Assembly: GCF_029227915.1 (NCBI RefSeq) | Contig: NC_079875.1 | Location: 14,257,001-14,321,000, forward strand | DNA length: 64,000 nt | DNA from: Hydractinia symbiolongicarpus | Taxonomy: Eukaryota; Cnidaria; Hydrozoa; Anthoathecata; Hydractiniidae | Direction of reading: 5' to 3' | In this document: positions 1 to 13,059 of the stretch, piece by piece | Layout: every line of letters begins with the position of its first letter | Position numbering within the stretch: the first letter of the stretch is position 1 | Notes under the pieces: model-generated | Database searches by the model: none | What the model was told of the DNA's origin: nothing | What the model saw: the letters and a program-made list of their open reading frames with translations, nothing else | Position numbers and translations under genes: made by a program

Positions 1-450
1 CCCGGCCGATACTATTTTTTATGACAAATTTTGACATACAGATGAACCGGAATGAGAATAACATATTTTATACCCGTTGTCTTCCCACATTGATTATGAT
101 CAAAGAACTAAATTATTTCTACCTTTTTATCACAGCTCGAACATTATCAGCAGGTTTTTCATTCTCTAAATAAATATTAAAACTATATTTAACCTCTTTA
201 GATTCAGAAAAACAATATGCCTACAAGCATCTTCGTAGTTACAAGTAAATAAGTGACGAACTGGAAGCATTTCAAAGGGGGTGAAACGTGCACGGTACTT
301 AAATTAATGAAAGAAGAAACATGTGAAAATAGTTAAGAAATGTTAGAATAGACAAAACTGTACAACGAAGGAATGTCATGGAGAATATTAACGAGAAGTC
401 CTGCCAGTAAAGCTGATTATTAAAATAAAATATAATTATACAGTTGTTAA
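1..450. other. Gene-free left edge
   Basis: AT-rich sequence with no reading frame I can support. It lies downstream of the B-box exon of the minus-strand TRIM-like gene, so it should be intron. I looked for an ankyrin exon like that of the sister gene at 35.2 kb and saw none here; that exon is probably outside the window. Confidence 0.5.
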
Positions 451-552
451 ATTAAGAAACGCATTTAATGCAACGAGTGAGTTGATAAGCTTTAAGAAAA
501 ATTACGTGACATAGTGATATTAAATAATCAACATTATCAGACAAATACTTAC

Positions 553-3500
553 TATTTAAACATTCCACTAAATCCATCAAACTTTGCTTTAAATCTAATT
601 GATTACATTTTATTTCAGTTTCCCCAACGTGACTTACGCAAACAGATTTTTTGCCAGCATCTACACCAGCAGTACTTATATCAATAATGGAAACTGTCAA
701 CACGCCCAATGGATTGAATAACATCAAATCATCAAATAAATCATCAAAATCTTCTAGATTAGAATTTAGACTCGGAACAGTCGATGGAGCCGATGCAATG
801 CCGCGTAGTTGTCTTTCAATTTCCACTTTCTGAGCAACTAACTCAAAATCAGCTTTTGAATTAAATGCGTCAATATAGTCCGAAGCTTGTTTTATTTTGG
901 CATCATCCGTATAACCCGCAGCAGTAACGTTTTTTCTAAATTCTGAAACTTTTTTATCAAATTTTCTCAACAGGTTTTGGTTCTCGTTATTTAACCGTTC
1001 AATATATTGCTCCACTCGTTTTAATTTTCTTGCTTCCAATTCACAAACTAATTTTTCCCTTTCACTTTCCAAGTTCATAAAGGCTTCATTATATTTTCCT
1101 GTTAACCTCTCCAACAAGACTTTCGTATCCTTAAAGGTTTCTATAAAAGACTGAAACCACGTCTTCGCTTCAACGCTAAATTCAGCAATAGATTTTCTCC
1201 TATGGCTCAAATGATCTCTATTTATACAGTATCTGCAAGTGAACATATTTTCACATTCTAGGCAGACCTGCTTTGCAAGAGTGTTATGTTGGTTGCATAA
1301 TGGTCGAATTTCTTCTAATTTTTTATCAAAGGTTACGGTTGTGAATAATTTTGGTTGGCAAGTATGCAGTTCCTTGCATTGGTCACAGCTCTGTAGACCA
1401 CATGTTGTACACATCAAAGCAATGTCATGCTTGCAATGATCTGTTTGTTGACATAGTGCACGCTGATGACCTAACGATCTAAATACAAAGCGGTACTTGC
1501 AGAAGCAGGACGATGTAAATTTCTAAATGTAACAACACTTTGCCGGACTGAAAATTCTAATTTTATCAAGTACTGAAGACATCTAAAGTAGTCTTTTTGT
1601 TTCACAGCAGAAACGGAACACGGACTTGTTTTGTCTCGTTTTATATGGCAACAATGCACATTTTTCAGTTTTTTGTTAATATGAGAATGTTAATTTATTA
1701 ACTTTGAAATCAAAGCATTTTAATTGAATTTGACATGAAAAGTGTTATTGCCACAATTAAAGGGGAATTTAATTCAAAACTTTATTTAATCCGACTTATG
1801 CAAATATACGTCGTTTTTTTGGAAGGCCAATTAGTACACATTTAAAAAATAAGCAGTTACAGCAGGTTCTTTGTTTGCTGATAATGGGGTAAAATGGTGA
1901 CAAAAAAGACTATTTTTGTGCCTTTATACTAAAAGAACAGAACTTGAAACTCAGGCTCAGGGTTCTGATAGCAACTCAGTCCGTTTGCAGCAATTTTTTT
2001 CTTCTTCAAAAGCAAATAATAGTAGAAGATACTATTAAATCATATAACGAAAACAAATTGGTGCAGAGCTACAAGGTTTTAAAGTTTCAGCAATCTTCTG
2101 GATTGGTTAACAATTTTTTCTGAGAATCTTCTCAGAAGAAACGTTAAGGGAAAATTAAAATTACTGAGCTACAAGCAATAAGAAATTTAGTCTGTAAACG
2201 CCTATAAAATGAACAATTCAAAGCACTCCAAATGCTTTAAAATATATAAAAAATTCATAAAAAATCACCCAATTTTTAAATAAATTTTTCGATTTTTCAT
2301 GTGTTTTTTACTTTCTTGGCTTATCTTTCCTTCTTTTTGACTCCAATTCCATTCCTTGTTTTGCCCGTATTTTTAGGACTTATCACATATCTGAAACCTT
2401 AGTACCACTTATTTTGAGTATTAATTTTATAATGCGGTTACTTATTATCTATATTACTAGTCGATAAAGCCCGTGGAGAAATCCACTTAGGCAGAAGGAC
2501 AATGGAAAAATAGGTTGTTTTAGATTTTTTGCTGACGTCAACAGTGCAGGTACAAAAAAAATTGGCCAAGTTTAGTTTATTCGTTGCCTATAACGTGTAA
2601 AGGTTAAAACGCTGATCACAATAATGTATAGGATCATATGTATTCGACAAAAGCCTAAAGGAGATATAAGGTGTTAAAAATATTGTTGACGTCAGCAATG
2701 GCCTGTCAAACCCAAAAATTTATTTTCAAGAAATTTGTGTACCTATTGCCTTCATCGTATAGATCTTGAAACGCTGATCAAGAAAATGTATAGGATCGTG
2801 TACTTGAGACAAACGGATGCAGAGATATTAGGGTTTAAAGGTTTTTTTATGACGTCATTTACCCGTCCATTCCGAAACGGATTTGGTGACCCAGGTTTGG
2901 AAAACTTACCCAACTTGGTCCCATGTAGTCCCTAGTTACCCACGCAGAAGATGACGTCAGTTATTTCCACCCGTTTCCAAGTTATTAAGCCTTAATTTTA
3001 AAAGTGCAATGCATTGGCTTCACTAATCTTAATATACTTTCCTTTGACGTCGATATTGCTTTAACGTCAAAGTTTGCTAATTTACAGAACAAATTTATAG
3101 GCGATTTTTATAGACTTTATCAAAGAAATTTTATCCACTTCGCAAAACTCACAGACAGAAGCTCCGTATTATTATATAGAAGACTAGTCGATAAGGCCCG
3201 TGGAAAAATCCACTTAGGCAAAAGGCCATTAAAAAAATAAGTTGCTTTAGATGTTTTTTGCTGACGTAAGAAATGCATATAGAAAAAAAATGTTCTTAAA
3301 ATCTTACACAAAATGTCAAATGTCAAATCTTACACAAAATAAAAAAAGAACAGCTTGCAAGGTGCAAAATCTAGTTGATAAAAAGTTACAACAACGACAC
3401 TCACAACATCGACACTCACAACACCAATACTCACAAAACCGACAGTAAGAACATCAACAGTCACAACACGGATAATAACAATGTCAGAAATAACGCATCT

Positions 3501-6500
3501 CAAATATGTACATCTTATAAGTGATTATGTTGAAAACCCTCAGTATTTTATTCTGAAATGTCAAAAAGTTGGCCTGCAAGAGTTAGCACAAATCAACAAA
3601 AATAAGTTCTTTACACATTTTAAATATTGTCTTTCCCTTAAAAGCTTATACAAATATATGAAAAAGCCATAGTTTAGAAAACATTAAACGTAAATCTACA
3701 AAAATCAGTCATTTCAGTTGCATACCATTCTCTCCCACAAAAATTTACACACAGTGTAAAAATCAACCAGTTAAGAACACAAAAATTTTTCTTTTTTAGT
3801 ATGATGATCCGTACTGCCCTTTACCAACAATTCTGAACCTAAATGTCAAAAAATCAATAAGCAAAGAATAAACTTGAATTAAAAAAGATCATTATTTGGA
3901 AACATTGTATACGGTTCGTAAACAAAAGTTTACACAAAATGTAAAACAGATTGGTTTTTGAGAAACACATCTAAATCAACAAAAATAATTTCATTCAGCA
4001 TGTCGTATATTGCATCAATCTTCCACCAAAAAGGTTACGAAACACATCAAAATTTAGAAAAATCAGTCATTTCAGTGCATACAGTCATCGCCCATTAGAT
4101 TACAAAATCAGAAACAAAACAATAATAAATAACTTAACACACACACTTTAAATTCTATAAAATTCGTTCCACTTGTCATATTGCATGTGGTAAAGTGCAC
4201 AGGTAATGTGAAAAAAATTATAGATGAATCCAGCGTAACGTGATTTGTTTACTTTTTAGCGGTAAGCTCCTTGGCTCTGGCTTTTGCGTGGCAGGAAAAA
4301 AGATGCTAGGATTTGGTAAAGAAAGGTCTTTTACTGTGGATTTCTTCTAACGGGGACATCGTTGGGGTTATAAACTATTATCGAGTGTAGGTTGATGCCT
4401 TGTTTTATTTGAATTCATTAAAGTCATAAGAATGCCTTTGTTTGTTTGAAGAAATGAAGTGAAAATTACTTTGCTTCACCTAGCACCCCAATCTTTTTCC
4501 CTGCCACGCAAATGACAAAGCTGAAAGAGCTTACCACTGAAAATGTAAGCAACGGAATTCATCTATACTCTCTATGGGCATAAAAATACATCCTACTATC
4601 CTGCAAAAGTTCAAGTCTTTGAAAGATTTTGTAGGTAGCTAGCTAGCTTGTAACATCATAATTCGTGCTCATAAAAGAAGAGACATTTGGAAACTATATT
4701 AGTTAGCTATATATAATTAAAAAAGAGGAATAACAACAGAGTGCATACAGTCATCGCCCATTAGATTACAAAATCAGAAACAAAACAATAATAAATAACT
4801 TAACACACACACTTTAAATTCTATAAAATTCGTTCCACTTGTCATATTGCATGTGGTAAAGTGCACAGGTAATGTGAAAAAAATTATAGATGAATCCAGC
4901 GTAACGTGATTTGTTTACTTTTTAGCGGTAAGCTCCTTGGCTCTGGCTTTTGCGTGGCAGGAAAAAAGATGCTAGGATTTGGTAAAGAAAGGTCTTTTAC
5001 TGTGGATTTCTTCTAACGGGGACATCGTTGGGGTTATAAACTATTATCGAGTGTAGGTTGATGCCTTGTTTTATTTGAATTCATTAAAGTCATAAGAATG
5101 CCTTTGTTTGTTTGAAGAAATGAAGTGAAAATTACTTTGCTTCACCTAGCACCCCAATCTTTTTCCCTGCCACGCAAATGACAAAGCTGAAAGAGCTTAC
5201 CACTGAAAATGTAAGCAACGGAATTCATCTATACTCTCTATGGGCATAAAAATACATCCTACTATCCTGCAAAAGTTCAAGTCTTTGAAAGATTTTGTAG
5301 GTAGCTAGCTAGCTTGTAACATCATAATTCGTGCTCATAAAAGAAGAGAAATTTGGAAACTATATTAGTTAGCTATATATAATTAAAAAAGAGGAATAAC
5401 AACAGAAGTCATAGGTTAGAGAGCTAACCATGGGATGGGGAGCTGGACTTGGAGGCTAACATTAGCTAGCTAACAGTAGAGCTAAGACACCCAGTTAAAT
5501 ATACTTAAACTGGGAACACTTACCTAAAACTAAAGCTAGCTATTTATGCTTAGTAAAACACATATAGGGGGAAGCAATAGTAATGTAAAATTAATAACAT
5601 TACAGTTCAACTTAACCAAAGTTTTCCGTTTTTTAGTCAGCCAACAGCTTTATGTAGCATTTTGAATTTTAGGACAATACATTAGTTACGCGCCAGGGCT
5701 CATGAATTATGCAACATACAAAACGTAAACAAATATGGCTACATACGCGGTAAAATATGAAACTGTAGCTTTTCCTGGGAAATGCGAGTCTGCTTGCTCC
5801 ACCAACATAAAAACCAAACGAATAAAAATATCAAAGTTCTTACTATTTGTGATTTCAAATCCACTTTAAACTCTAGCCTTTGTTTTCTACTTCTAACTTT
5901 ACTTCACATCTAGCTCCACTTCTCACTTCACTTTTCTACTTCTTCACTTGGTCTCTTTTCTTTTTAAATATATAGCTATGCTTTTTTAAACCACTTTTTT
6001 TCCTTTTTTTCAAGATAAAGGGATCGTTCTTCTGTGCTTTTTTTTGGTGGCCTTTATTTTCTACTTCTAAATTTACTTTATTTCTAGCTCCACGTAGCTC
6101 CACTTTCACTTCCAACTTCACTTTTTCTACTTCTTCACTTGGACTTTTTTCTTTTTACATATGCGAGTCTGCCGGACACTTAACTCTAGCGACATAAAAA
6201 CATAACATCTAAAAATATCAAAGTTCTTACTATATGTGAATCCAAATCGACTTTAAGCCCAAGCTTGTATTTTCTACTTCTAACTTTTCTTTACTACTTC
6301 TAGCTGCACTCTTCACTTTCGAAGCAACTTCTCGTGGCTTCTAACTTTACTTTTGTACTTCTACTTCTCCACTTTGACTTTTCTTGCTTTTAATATCTGC
6401 ACTTTTATGTGACTAAGGGATCGTCGAAAATAAGACATTTTTTAACCGCTTCTTCAGTTCGCCTTTTGTGTCGAGAACTTTGTCGAGAAATTTTTATGTT

Positions 6501-9500
6501 TGTTTGTTTTTACGCTAACGGAACTTTTTATTCGAATGCCGTCCCGTTCGAAAGTACGCATTTCAGCGAATCATACTGCTTATTTTCTATCACGTGGTTT
6601 CTAACGGTTGCGAGACAAATGTAAACAAAACAAAAAAACTCGGCAAACTCGCGCACTCGGTTGTTAAAAAAAGTCGTATTTGCAAAAGTCACAGACAGAA
6701 GCTCTGTATTATTATAAGAGACTAGTCGATAAAGACCCGTGGAGAAATCCACTTCGGCAATAGGACATTGAAAATGTTGGTTTGCTGTCGTCAGCATTGC
6801 AAATCCAAAAAAAAAAAAAAATTGGCGAAATTTAGTTTATTCGTTGCCTGTAACGTGTAGAGGTTGAAACGCTGATCAAAATAATATAGGATCATAACTT
6901 TTCTACGAACAACAAAAGACATAAAAGGGTTTTAAAATTTTGCTGACGTCAGCAATGGCCTGTTAAAACGCAAAAAAAAATTTTCAGAAATTTATATCCC
7001 TGTTACCTTCATCGTATAGACCTTGAAACGATGATCAAGAAAATGTATAGGATCATATATCTTTGACAAACGGTTGCAGAGATATTAGGGTTTAAAGATT
7101 TTTTGATGACGTCATCAACCCGTCCATTCCAAAACGGATTCGGGGACCCAGGTTTGGGAAACTTACCCAAATTGGTCCAAGGTGGTCCCTAGTTACCCAC
7201 TCAGTGAAAAATTATTGACGTCACCAACTCGTTTCCAAGTTATTTAGCCTCAAAGTTTTAGGTGCACTGTAATGGCTTCATTAATTTAATATAGGATATT
7301 GACGTTAAAGTGGTGTTATTGACGTCGCGCCGTAATGTCTGAATATTTACCATATTAGACATGCATTTTTCGGCAATATCAAAGGAAAATGAAGACATCC
7401 ACTTTGCTTGTCACAGAGACACGGAACTGGCGTATTATTATATAGACTAGTCGATAAAGCCCGTGGAAAAATCCACTAAGGCAGAAGAACAATGGAAAAA
7501 TAGGTTGCTTTAGATTTTTTGCTGACATCAGCAGTGCATATACAGAAGGAAAATTAGTGAAATTTAGTCATTCGTTGTCTGTAATGTGTAGAGTTGAAAC
7601 GCTGGTCAAAATAATGCATAGTATCGTATGTTTTTGACAAACGCCTAAGAAGATATAAGGGCTTAAAAACTTTGCTGACGTCAGCGAAGTCCCTACCAAA
7701 AGTTCCAAAAAAACTTTCTTCACAAATTCGTACACCCGTTGCATTCATCGTATAGATCTGAAAATGCTGATCAAGAAAATGTATAGAAACATGAACTTTT
7801 GACAAACAGTTGCAGAGATATTGGGGTTTGAAGGTTTTGTGATGACGTCATCAACCCGTCCATTCCGAAATGGATTCAGGGACCCAGGTTTGGGAAAATT
7901 ACCCAAATTGGTCCTAGGTGGTCCCTAGTTACCCACGCGGTGAAAAATCATTGACGTCACCACCTCGTTTCCAAGTTATTTGGCCTCAAAGTTTTAGGTG
8001 CACTGTAATGGCTTCATTAATTTAATATAGGATATTGACGTTAAAGTAGTGTTATTTTCGTCGCGTCGTAACGTCAGAAAATTTAACATATTAGACATGC
8101 ATTTTTCGGCAACATCAAAGGAAAAGAAACATATCCACTTTGCCTGTTACAGACACACGGAACTGGCTTATTAATATATAAGATTCTTAAAATCTAACAC
8201 AAAATATCAAATGTCAAATCGCATGAAATCCTCCCAACAAAACTTCAGACAAAATATAAAAAAACAACGGCGTGCAAGGTGTGAAATCTAGTTAGTAGAA
8301 AGTTACAACATTGACAGTCACAACCCAGACAGTTACGACAACAATAATAATAATGTCAGAAATAACACATATCTCAAATATGTATACATCTTATTATGTG
8401 ATTATGTTGAAAACCTTCAATATTTTAATCTGAAGTGTCAAAAAGAAAGGCTTGCAACAGTAAGCACAGATCTATGAAATAAGTTCTTTAAGCATTTTAA
8501 ACATTGTCTTTTCCCTAAATGCTACAACAATACAACCTGAACAATATCAAAAAGCCAAACTTAAACAAACACAAAACACCTAAAAACAAAAAGTTGAACA
8601 TTGAAAAATCATTTATTCAGTTGCATACCATCCTAAATTTCAAATCAACAAAAATCATTATTTTGAAAACATGGTATATATATATGGTCCTTCCTCACAA
8701 AAGTTTACAATAAATGTAGAACACAAAGGTTTATGAGGAGCAAATCAAAATATGAACAAAAATCAGTTCAATTGGCATGTTCTATATTGTCTTCAGCCAT
8801 AAAATCTTCCACAAAATTGATATGAAACCCATCAAATTCAACTCAGAAAAAGCAGTCATTTAAGTGCATACAAAAATACAACTTGTAGAATATCAAATTA
8901 TTATTTTTAGTATATATAATTGCATATGGTCCTCCCTCACAACAGTTAAATTTTTGCACTAAAATAGCAACACAAAATACAAATTCTAAATTATTCCTAT
9001 GGTTTTCCTCAAAGTTTAATCAAAATATAAATGATGAGAGGTGAACGACAAAATCAAAGTTTGCAGAATTTAATTATTTTGGTATATATATGTCTATTGA
9101 TATATGCCCTTTATAACAATATTTCAATCCAAAATGTGAAAAAGAAAAACAGTTTGCAACAAAATCAGTTATTCTGATGATATTGCATACACTTTTTCTC
9201 CACAAAAGTGTAAAAAAAGAATGGTTGTAGGAAATATACTTCTGATTCAACAAAAATCAGTATTTGCATCTTGTTCTCATTAAATATTACCCAAAATTTC
9301 AAAAAACTGTGATTTGGAACGCATCAAATTTATAAATAGAGAGGGATCAGTCATTTCGGTATGTTGTACAGAGTCCTGCCCGGTAAGAATTTATACAAAA
9401 TATAAAAAAAACACAAGTTTTTTCGGTGTTGTACTCCCTCAAAAAAGTTGAAACTTTTCTTAATTGAGACAAAATGCCATAAACAAAAACATTTTAGTCA

Positions 9501-10950
9501 GAACATCTAGAACAACAAAAATCACTACACTTAAGGTACCTGAATTACTACATGTTAAATAAAAATCGTTTCGTCATATTGCATGTAACCGATGTATATA
9601 AGTTTAGTTACACAAAATGTGAAAAATACATTATTTGCATACACAAATTGTGAAAAATACATTATTTGCTTAAAAACAGTCCTTAAACTCTTCTTAAATA
9701 TTATGTAATACTTTTTTAAAAGTTGTTGTGGCTTGTTAATTTAAGCTTAAAATGTCAATTAAAATAAGTTACGCAAAGACGACTAAGATTAGCTTACATG
9801 TAAAAAGCAACATAAAACTGAAGCTAACATAAGGTAGCTACAGCAGGTAATAGCTGGTCACTTAAATATAAACTGGAGACTTAGCTAGGTATAAAGAACA
9901 TGGCTACATATTTATAAATTCCTAGCTACCTAGCTAGTTGTTGTTGGTGTGGTTGATGCTAGCTAACAAACATGTCTCGCATCAATAATATCATCAAAAC
10001 TTCAAAAAACATAAACAAACCTTACAGAAACCTTTCTATACTTCATTTATATACCATGCCCCTTTTTAAATGCTTTTGTAAAGATTTATTTTGAAGGCAA
10101 GGGAAGACAAATGCTTAAAAAGGACAGCCATCTTTTTTGCAAACACAATTTCCGTTACTTTGTGCTAGAACTTCATTTAACAAACCACACAAAACTCGCG
10201 GCTTTTCACGACAAAGAAGACATATTTTTTTCGGCAACATCAAAGATTTTTTTCGGCGACATCAAAGGAAAATGACGATATCAACTTTGCCTGTTACAGA
10301 CACACGGAACTGGCTTATTAATATATAGATAATGCCCGTATACGTCCGTCTGTCCGTCCGTCCGTCCGTCCGTCACGCAAAATGGTAGCTTAGCTGCGGC
10401 GTGCGAACCCGTGGATTTTTCAACGGCGGGGTAACGACTAGTTTGTTATTATTTAGGATGAAGAACCATGTAATGTGGATATCCAAATAACTACTTTCGG
10501 AAGTCGCCTGTGGCAGATCTTTAGTTGTTCAAGATTTTTAGTTTAGTATTATTAATAACTGTGGGAAGTTTCACGCTTTTAGCTCACTTCTCAAAATTAA
10601 TTTCTTTCCACGAGTCGCGAGTCAAAAGAATTTCATACTTCGTGTTTCAGATCTTAAAAGAAACAGTGGACTTACCCTTGACTCTCACTTCCAAACTGAT
10701 CTATGATGTCTGAAAGCGAATAATTAGTTGATAAAAGTGATGTTGTGTCCTTTTCAGCTATTGTCACGACGCTTTTACATTTCAAAGGGCAACGAATTTC
10801 TGCACTGCCGTTTTTCTGAAAAACCAGAATGTCATCCAAGCAATTCTTGCAGTACGTGTGTCCACAACTAAGTAATTTAGGGTTATCATATGTGTCCATG
10901 CAAATCTTACATTCTAGCAAAGCAGAAAGCTGATCTTTGAACATAGCCAT
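553..10950 (-). CDS. TRIM-like RING / B-box / coiled-coil protein, partial (3' end outside window)
   Basis: Likely a ubiquitin E3 ligase of the TRIM class. Exon 1 (10676-10950) begins with ATG and encodes a C3HC4 RING (LECKICMDTYDNPKLLSCGH, then YCKNC and a CPLKC pair); it ends at a GTAAGT donor. Exon 2 (553-1478) starts after a TTTAG acceptor and encodes B-box 1 (CQQ..C, CTTCG, CDQC), B-box 2 (LCNQHN, CLECENMFTC, CINRDH) and about 120 residues of charged coiled coil, then a GTAAGT donor. The junctions are phase 2 and phase 1, and the frame stays open across the 9.2 kb intron, which is full of repeats. Exon 2 is 926 bp, exactly as in the sister gene at 31.3 kb, which runs the opposite way. 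By analogy, a final ankyrin exon should lie to the left of the window. Linking the RING to the B-box exon over 9 kb is inference from phase and from the sister gene. Confidence 0.78.
1479..2455. other. Intron sequence of the left TRIM-like gene
   Basis: AT-rich DNA without a convincing frame. No repeat boundary seen until the family-A unit that begins near 2456. Confidence 0.5.
2456..3182. repeat. Dispersed repeat family A, copy 1
   Basis: A unit of about 730 bp that opens with ACTAGTCGATAAAGCCCGTG and a short hairpin (CCCGTGGA / TCCAC). It recurs at 6718-7440 and 7443-8185, and in reverse at about 15.9-16.4 kb. It holds four perfect TGACGTCA octamers (2533, 2687, 2850, 2952). No coding frame. 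The next unit starts directly at 3183, so the family can be tandem. Type unknown: possibly a non-autonomous DNA transposon or an expanding satellite. Confidence 0.75.
3183..4073. repeat. Truncated family-A start followed by degenerate repeat field
   Basis: Begins like a family-A unit but departs after about 120 bp. From 3390 to 3480 there is an imperfect short tandem repeat built on CACTCACAAC. The stretch 3290-3680 is a diverged copy of 8180-8540, and the words CACAAAAGTTTACACAAAATG and TCAGTCATTTCAG recur every 150-250 bp. Frames read through it are accidental. Confidence 0.6.
4074..5405. repeat. Perfect tandem duplication, 2 x 666 bp
   Basis: The block 4074-4739 is repeated directly at 4740-5405. 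By eye I found a single difference (AGAGACATT versus AGAGAAATT near the ends). Such identity in non-coding DNA means either a very recent duplication or an assembly error. Each copy contains a foldback element. Confidence 0.9.
4219..4568. mobile_element. Foldback / MITE-like element (also 4885-5234)
   Basis: Imperfect terminal inverted repeats of about 90 bp: the left arm starts TATAGATGAAT and contains GGTAAGCTC and TTTGCGTGGCAGG; the right arm has the same words on the other strand. Length about 350 bp and no frame. The second copy lies in the tandem duplicate. The duplication extends well beyond the element, so it was not caused by simple transposition. Confidence 0.6.
5406..6717. repeat. 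Pyrimidine-rich stretch with a 380-bp direct repeat
   Basis: The segment starting ATGCGAGTCTGC at 5783 recurs diverged at 6162, each followed by a CTTCTAACTTTACTTC-rich tract. From 6400 to 6717 there is no recognisable content. Lysine-rich frames on the minus strand come from the pyrimidine tracts and are not genes. Confidence 0.55.
6718..8185. repeat. Family-A repeat, copies 2 and 3 in tandem
   Basis: Two units of about 730 bp run head to tail (6718-7440 and 7443-8185), both opening with the ACTAGTCGATAAA / CCCGTGGA start. TGACGTCA octamers occur at 6946, 7107 and 7216 in the first, and at matching places in the second. Both contain the stretch GCTGATCAAGAAAATGTATA, which is the site hit by the Polinton in another copy. 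Confidence 0.75.
8186..10310. repeat. Degenerate repeat field
   Basis: A diverged duplicate of 3290-4070, followed by further weak iterations of the CACAAAAGTTTACA and AAAATCAGTCATTT words to about 9.7 kb. From 9.7 to 10.3 kb the sequence is AT-rich with GCTAGCTA-type runs. No gene seen. Confidence 0.5.
10311..10440. repeat. Short dispersed repeat with GTCC microsatellite
   Basis: Starts ATAATGCCCGTATACGTCCG, runs through (GTCC)n into CACGCAAAATGGTAGCTTAG and ends in CCCGTGGATTTTTC. A better copy lies at 33319-33475. The ending is the same hairpin that opens family A. Confidence 0.6.
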
Positions 10951-11249
10951 TGTATAAAATAATAATTTAAAGTTTTCCTTTAGACGTAAAGTTTTCCTTC
11001 TAACGTAACGTAATTATAAAGCTTTCAACGTAATACGTGTCTGGAATAGATTTTTCGTGAAACAACATTATAACCCTCTTTACGGCTGTGTTTATTCTAG
11101 AAATAAACTTTTAAATAATAGACATTATGTATTGCTATGGTAGCCACACTTTACCGTTGGGTTGTGAGTGCACTCCTCCTTTGTGTCTTTAATGACTTTG
11201 TTGTGCCACGTCTTTTTCCGTCAAATTTTTTGTTGGTTTAAGTATTAAA
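10951..11249. other. Upstream region of the left TRIM-like gene
   Basis: AT-rich sequence before the RING exon start codon. It should contain the promoter or a 5' non-coding exon, but I see no clear TATA box or other site. Confidence 0.4.
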
Positions 11250-11943
11250 GCCTAGTTCCCACCAACGCGTTTATTATTAAACATATGATTATTACTAAAC
11301 TCATGGATGCGTTTGTTTTTCATCTAATAAATTATGCGGTAAGATTATGCGTTCCCACTAAACTTAATTTTTGAACAAGTGACTAGTAAGTATGCATGTG
11401 GACAGCGAGGAAATTTTAGAATTAGGTTATCTTTACTTAAGTATGATAAATACTAATTCATTTCAGAAAAAATTAAAGACCAAACCTTGTTCTTACCATA
11501 ATTTTTCATTTATCACTCTCCAAACCTTGTCTTTTTCCTTATATCCATTTTTAGCTTTATCATACAGACAGGTGTAGAATCTCGTCAGCTCAGATAGTGC
11601 TTTCTCTGATACTATTCCTATTTTAGATTCATTACGTATATATTATTATTTTCAATTTTTGTCACTTTCGTTCTTTCACTTCTTGTGCAATGCTCTCATG
11701 ATAGCCACTCTTACTTTGAACATTAGCGGTAAAAACAAAAGATTTCTTTGATGTTGAATAAACTTATGGTAAACGCATGATTTTAATATCAAAACTTTTT
11801 GATGTTAAACGCATTCATAAACATATGTTTATTGCATGCAAAATTGTCATGTGTTAATTTTTACCATTCCCATCTGTAAGTTAACTCTAAAACTTTTAAA
11901 ATAAACATATGTTTATCAACAAACACATTGGTGGGAACCAGGC
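11250..11943. mobile_element. MITE-like element with TTAAA target duplication
   Basis: Terminal inverted repeats of about 40 bp start GCCTAGTTCCCACCAA on the left and GCCTGGTTCCCACCAA on the right (read outward-in). TTAAA lies directly outside both ends (11245-11249 and 11944-11948). The interior is AT-rich, has several AAACATATGTTTA palindromes and no transposase frame, so it is non-autonomous. Confidence 0.75.
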
Positions 11944-11948
11944 TTAAA

Positions 11949-12630
11949 CGACCTAATATAAGTTTAAAACAATGAGATTTTATGTGCAGTTTTGCATCCT
12001 GGATATCGAATCCGTTGGGACATAGGGTGAAAGTTAGCGGCTCCGAGACTAATTTTTAAAGGAGGTAAAAATTTTAAATAAGTGAATATGTCAAACCAAT
12101 AGCAACCGACCGACGTGGGTGGATCTGCTGCGCTTGTTGCTTTTGCCGATACAAACCAGCCAGCACTGTCAAAAACCCGTCCCTACGTAGTAACTGATGG
12201 AGACAGCAAATAAGGAAAAAAAATGTCCTGTATCCAAAGCAAACCATTGTTTTTGCCTTTCTAAAACAAAATAAAAAATGGCACCGAAGCTGGGCACTAA
12301 AATTTAACTCTCAACAAAAAAAAAACAAATAATATTGGGGAACATTTTGCGCCATAACCGAGTGATGGCGAAGCCCCTTAGGCGATTGATTACCATCATA
12401 AAACAAGTCATAATTACTTGAAATCAGCAAGCTAACGCAAGGCCGAGTAATTCTTTAATAAAAAATGAACATTAAGTTCTTGTATCCAGAAATCATTTTC
12501 ACTACGTTTTTTTAGCAATTTCTACAATTGTTTGTTTTAACCACGCTGTAGTTTACAGATTTTAGGACTTTTACTTCTTTTTCTACCACGATAAGTTAGT
12601 TTACTCCTGTTACCAAAACAGAAATGTGGT
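11949..12630. other. Gene-free stretch
   Basis: No frame, repeat or structure that I can support. Confidence 0.4.
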
Positions 12631-12758
12631 TCACTGAGATTTTTGTCGGAGCTGATTGAAAAATAGCTGCACTTCACCAACCTCATCCTCAGGGGTTCTT
12701 GCTTTTTTGACATTGAGGCCGGCGACGAAGGAACCCCTGGTGTATGATGGTGTGAGTC
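12631..12758 (-). CDS. Candidate 3'-terminal exon, unknown gene
   Basis: A GC-richer island. After a TAATCGCATTACAG acceptor, a phase-1 entry gives 41 residues (LTPSYTRGSFVAGLNVKKAR and on) ending at TGA. Composition and the clean acceptor suggest a real last exon. It may belong with the membrane exon at 13060-13184 (same strand, compatible phase if a weak GTGGTT or GTTTGG donor is used). I do not recognise the protein. Confidence 0.35.
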
Positions 12759-13059
12759 CTGTAATGCGATTAATTCACATCAGACAAACATTGAAATATG
12801 AGAGGATACCTATCAGAAACGTTAAAAAAGATTCACTAATGGCGAGCTAAACAGTAAATATTTCTATGAAATATATTATTTTTGCAGATTGTCATTGTTA
12901 ACATAAATAAAAATAAAGGGTCTTTTTAAAGCTTTTTAAATAAAATAACTTTTAGCAATTTAGCTACTTGAGAAAAAACATGCAGCTAGATAAGTAGCTA
13001 TTTTGCTAACGAGCATAAAGGCAGATGTAATAAGCCATTACACAGCTGAAAGAAAAGGT

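Noticed and set aside
5936-6121. Lysine-rich frame on the minus strand
   Set aside because: It arises from pyrimidine tracts inside a direct repeat and has no homology that I can see.
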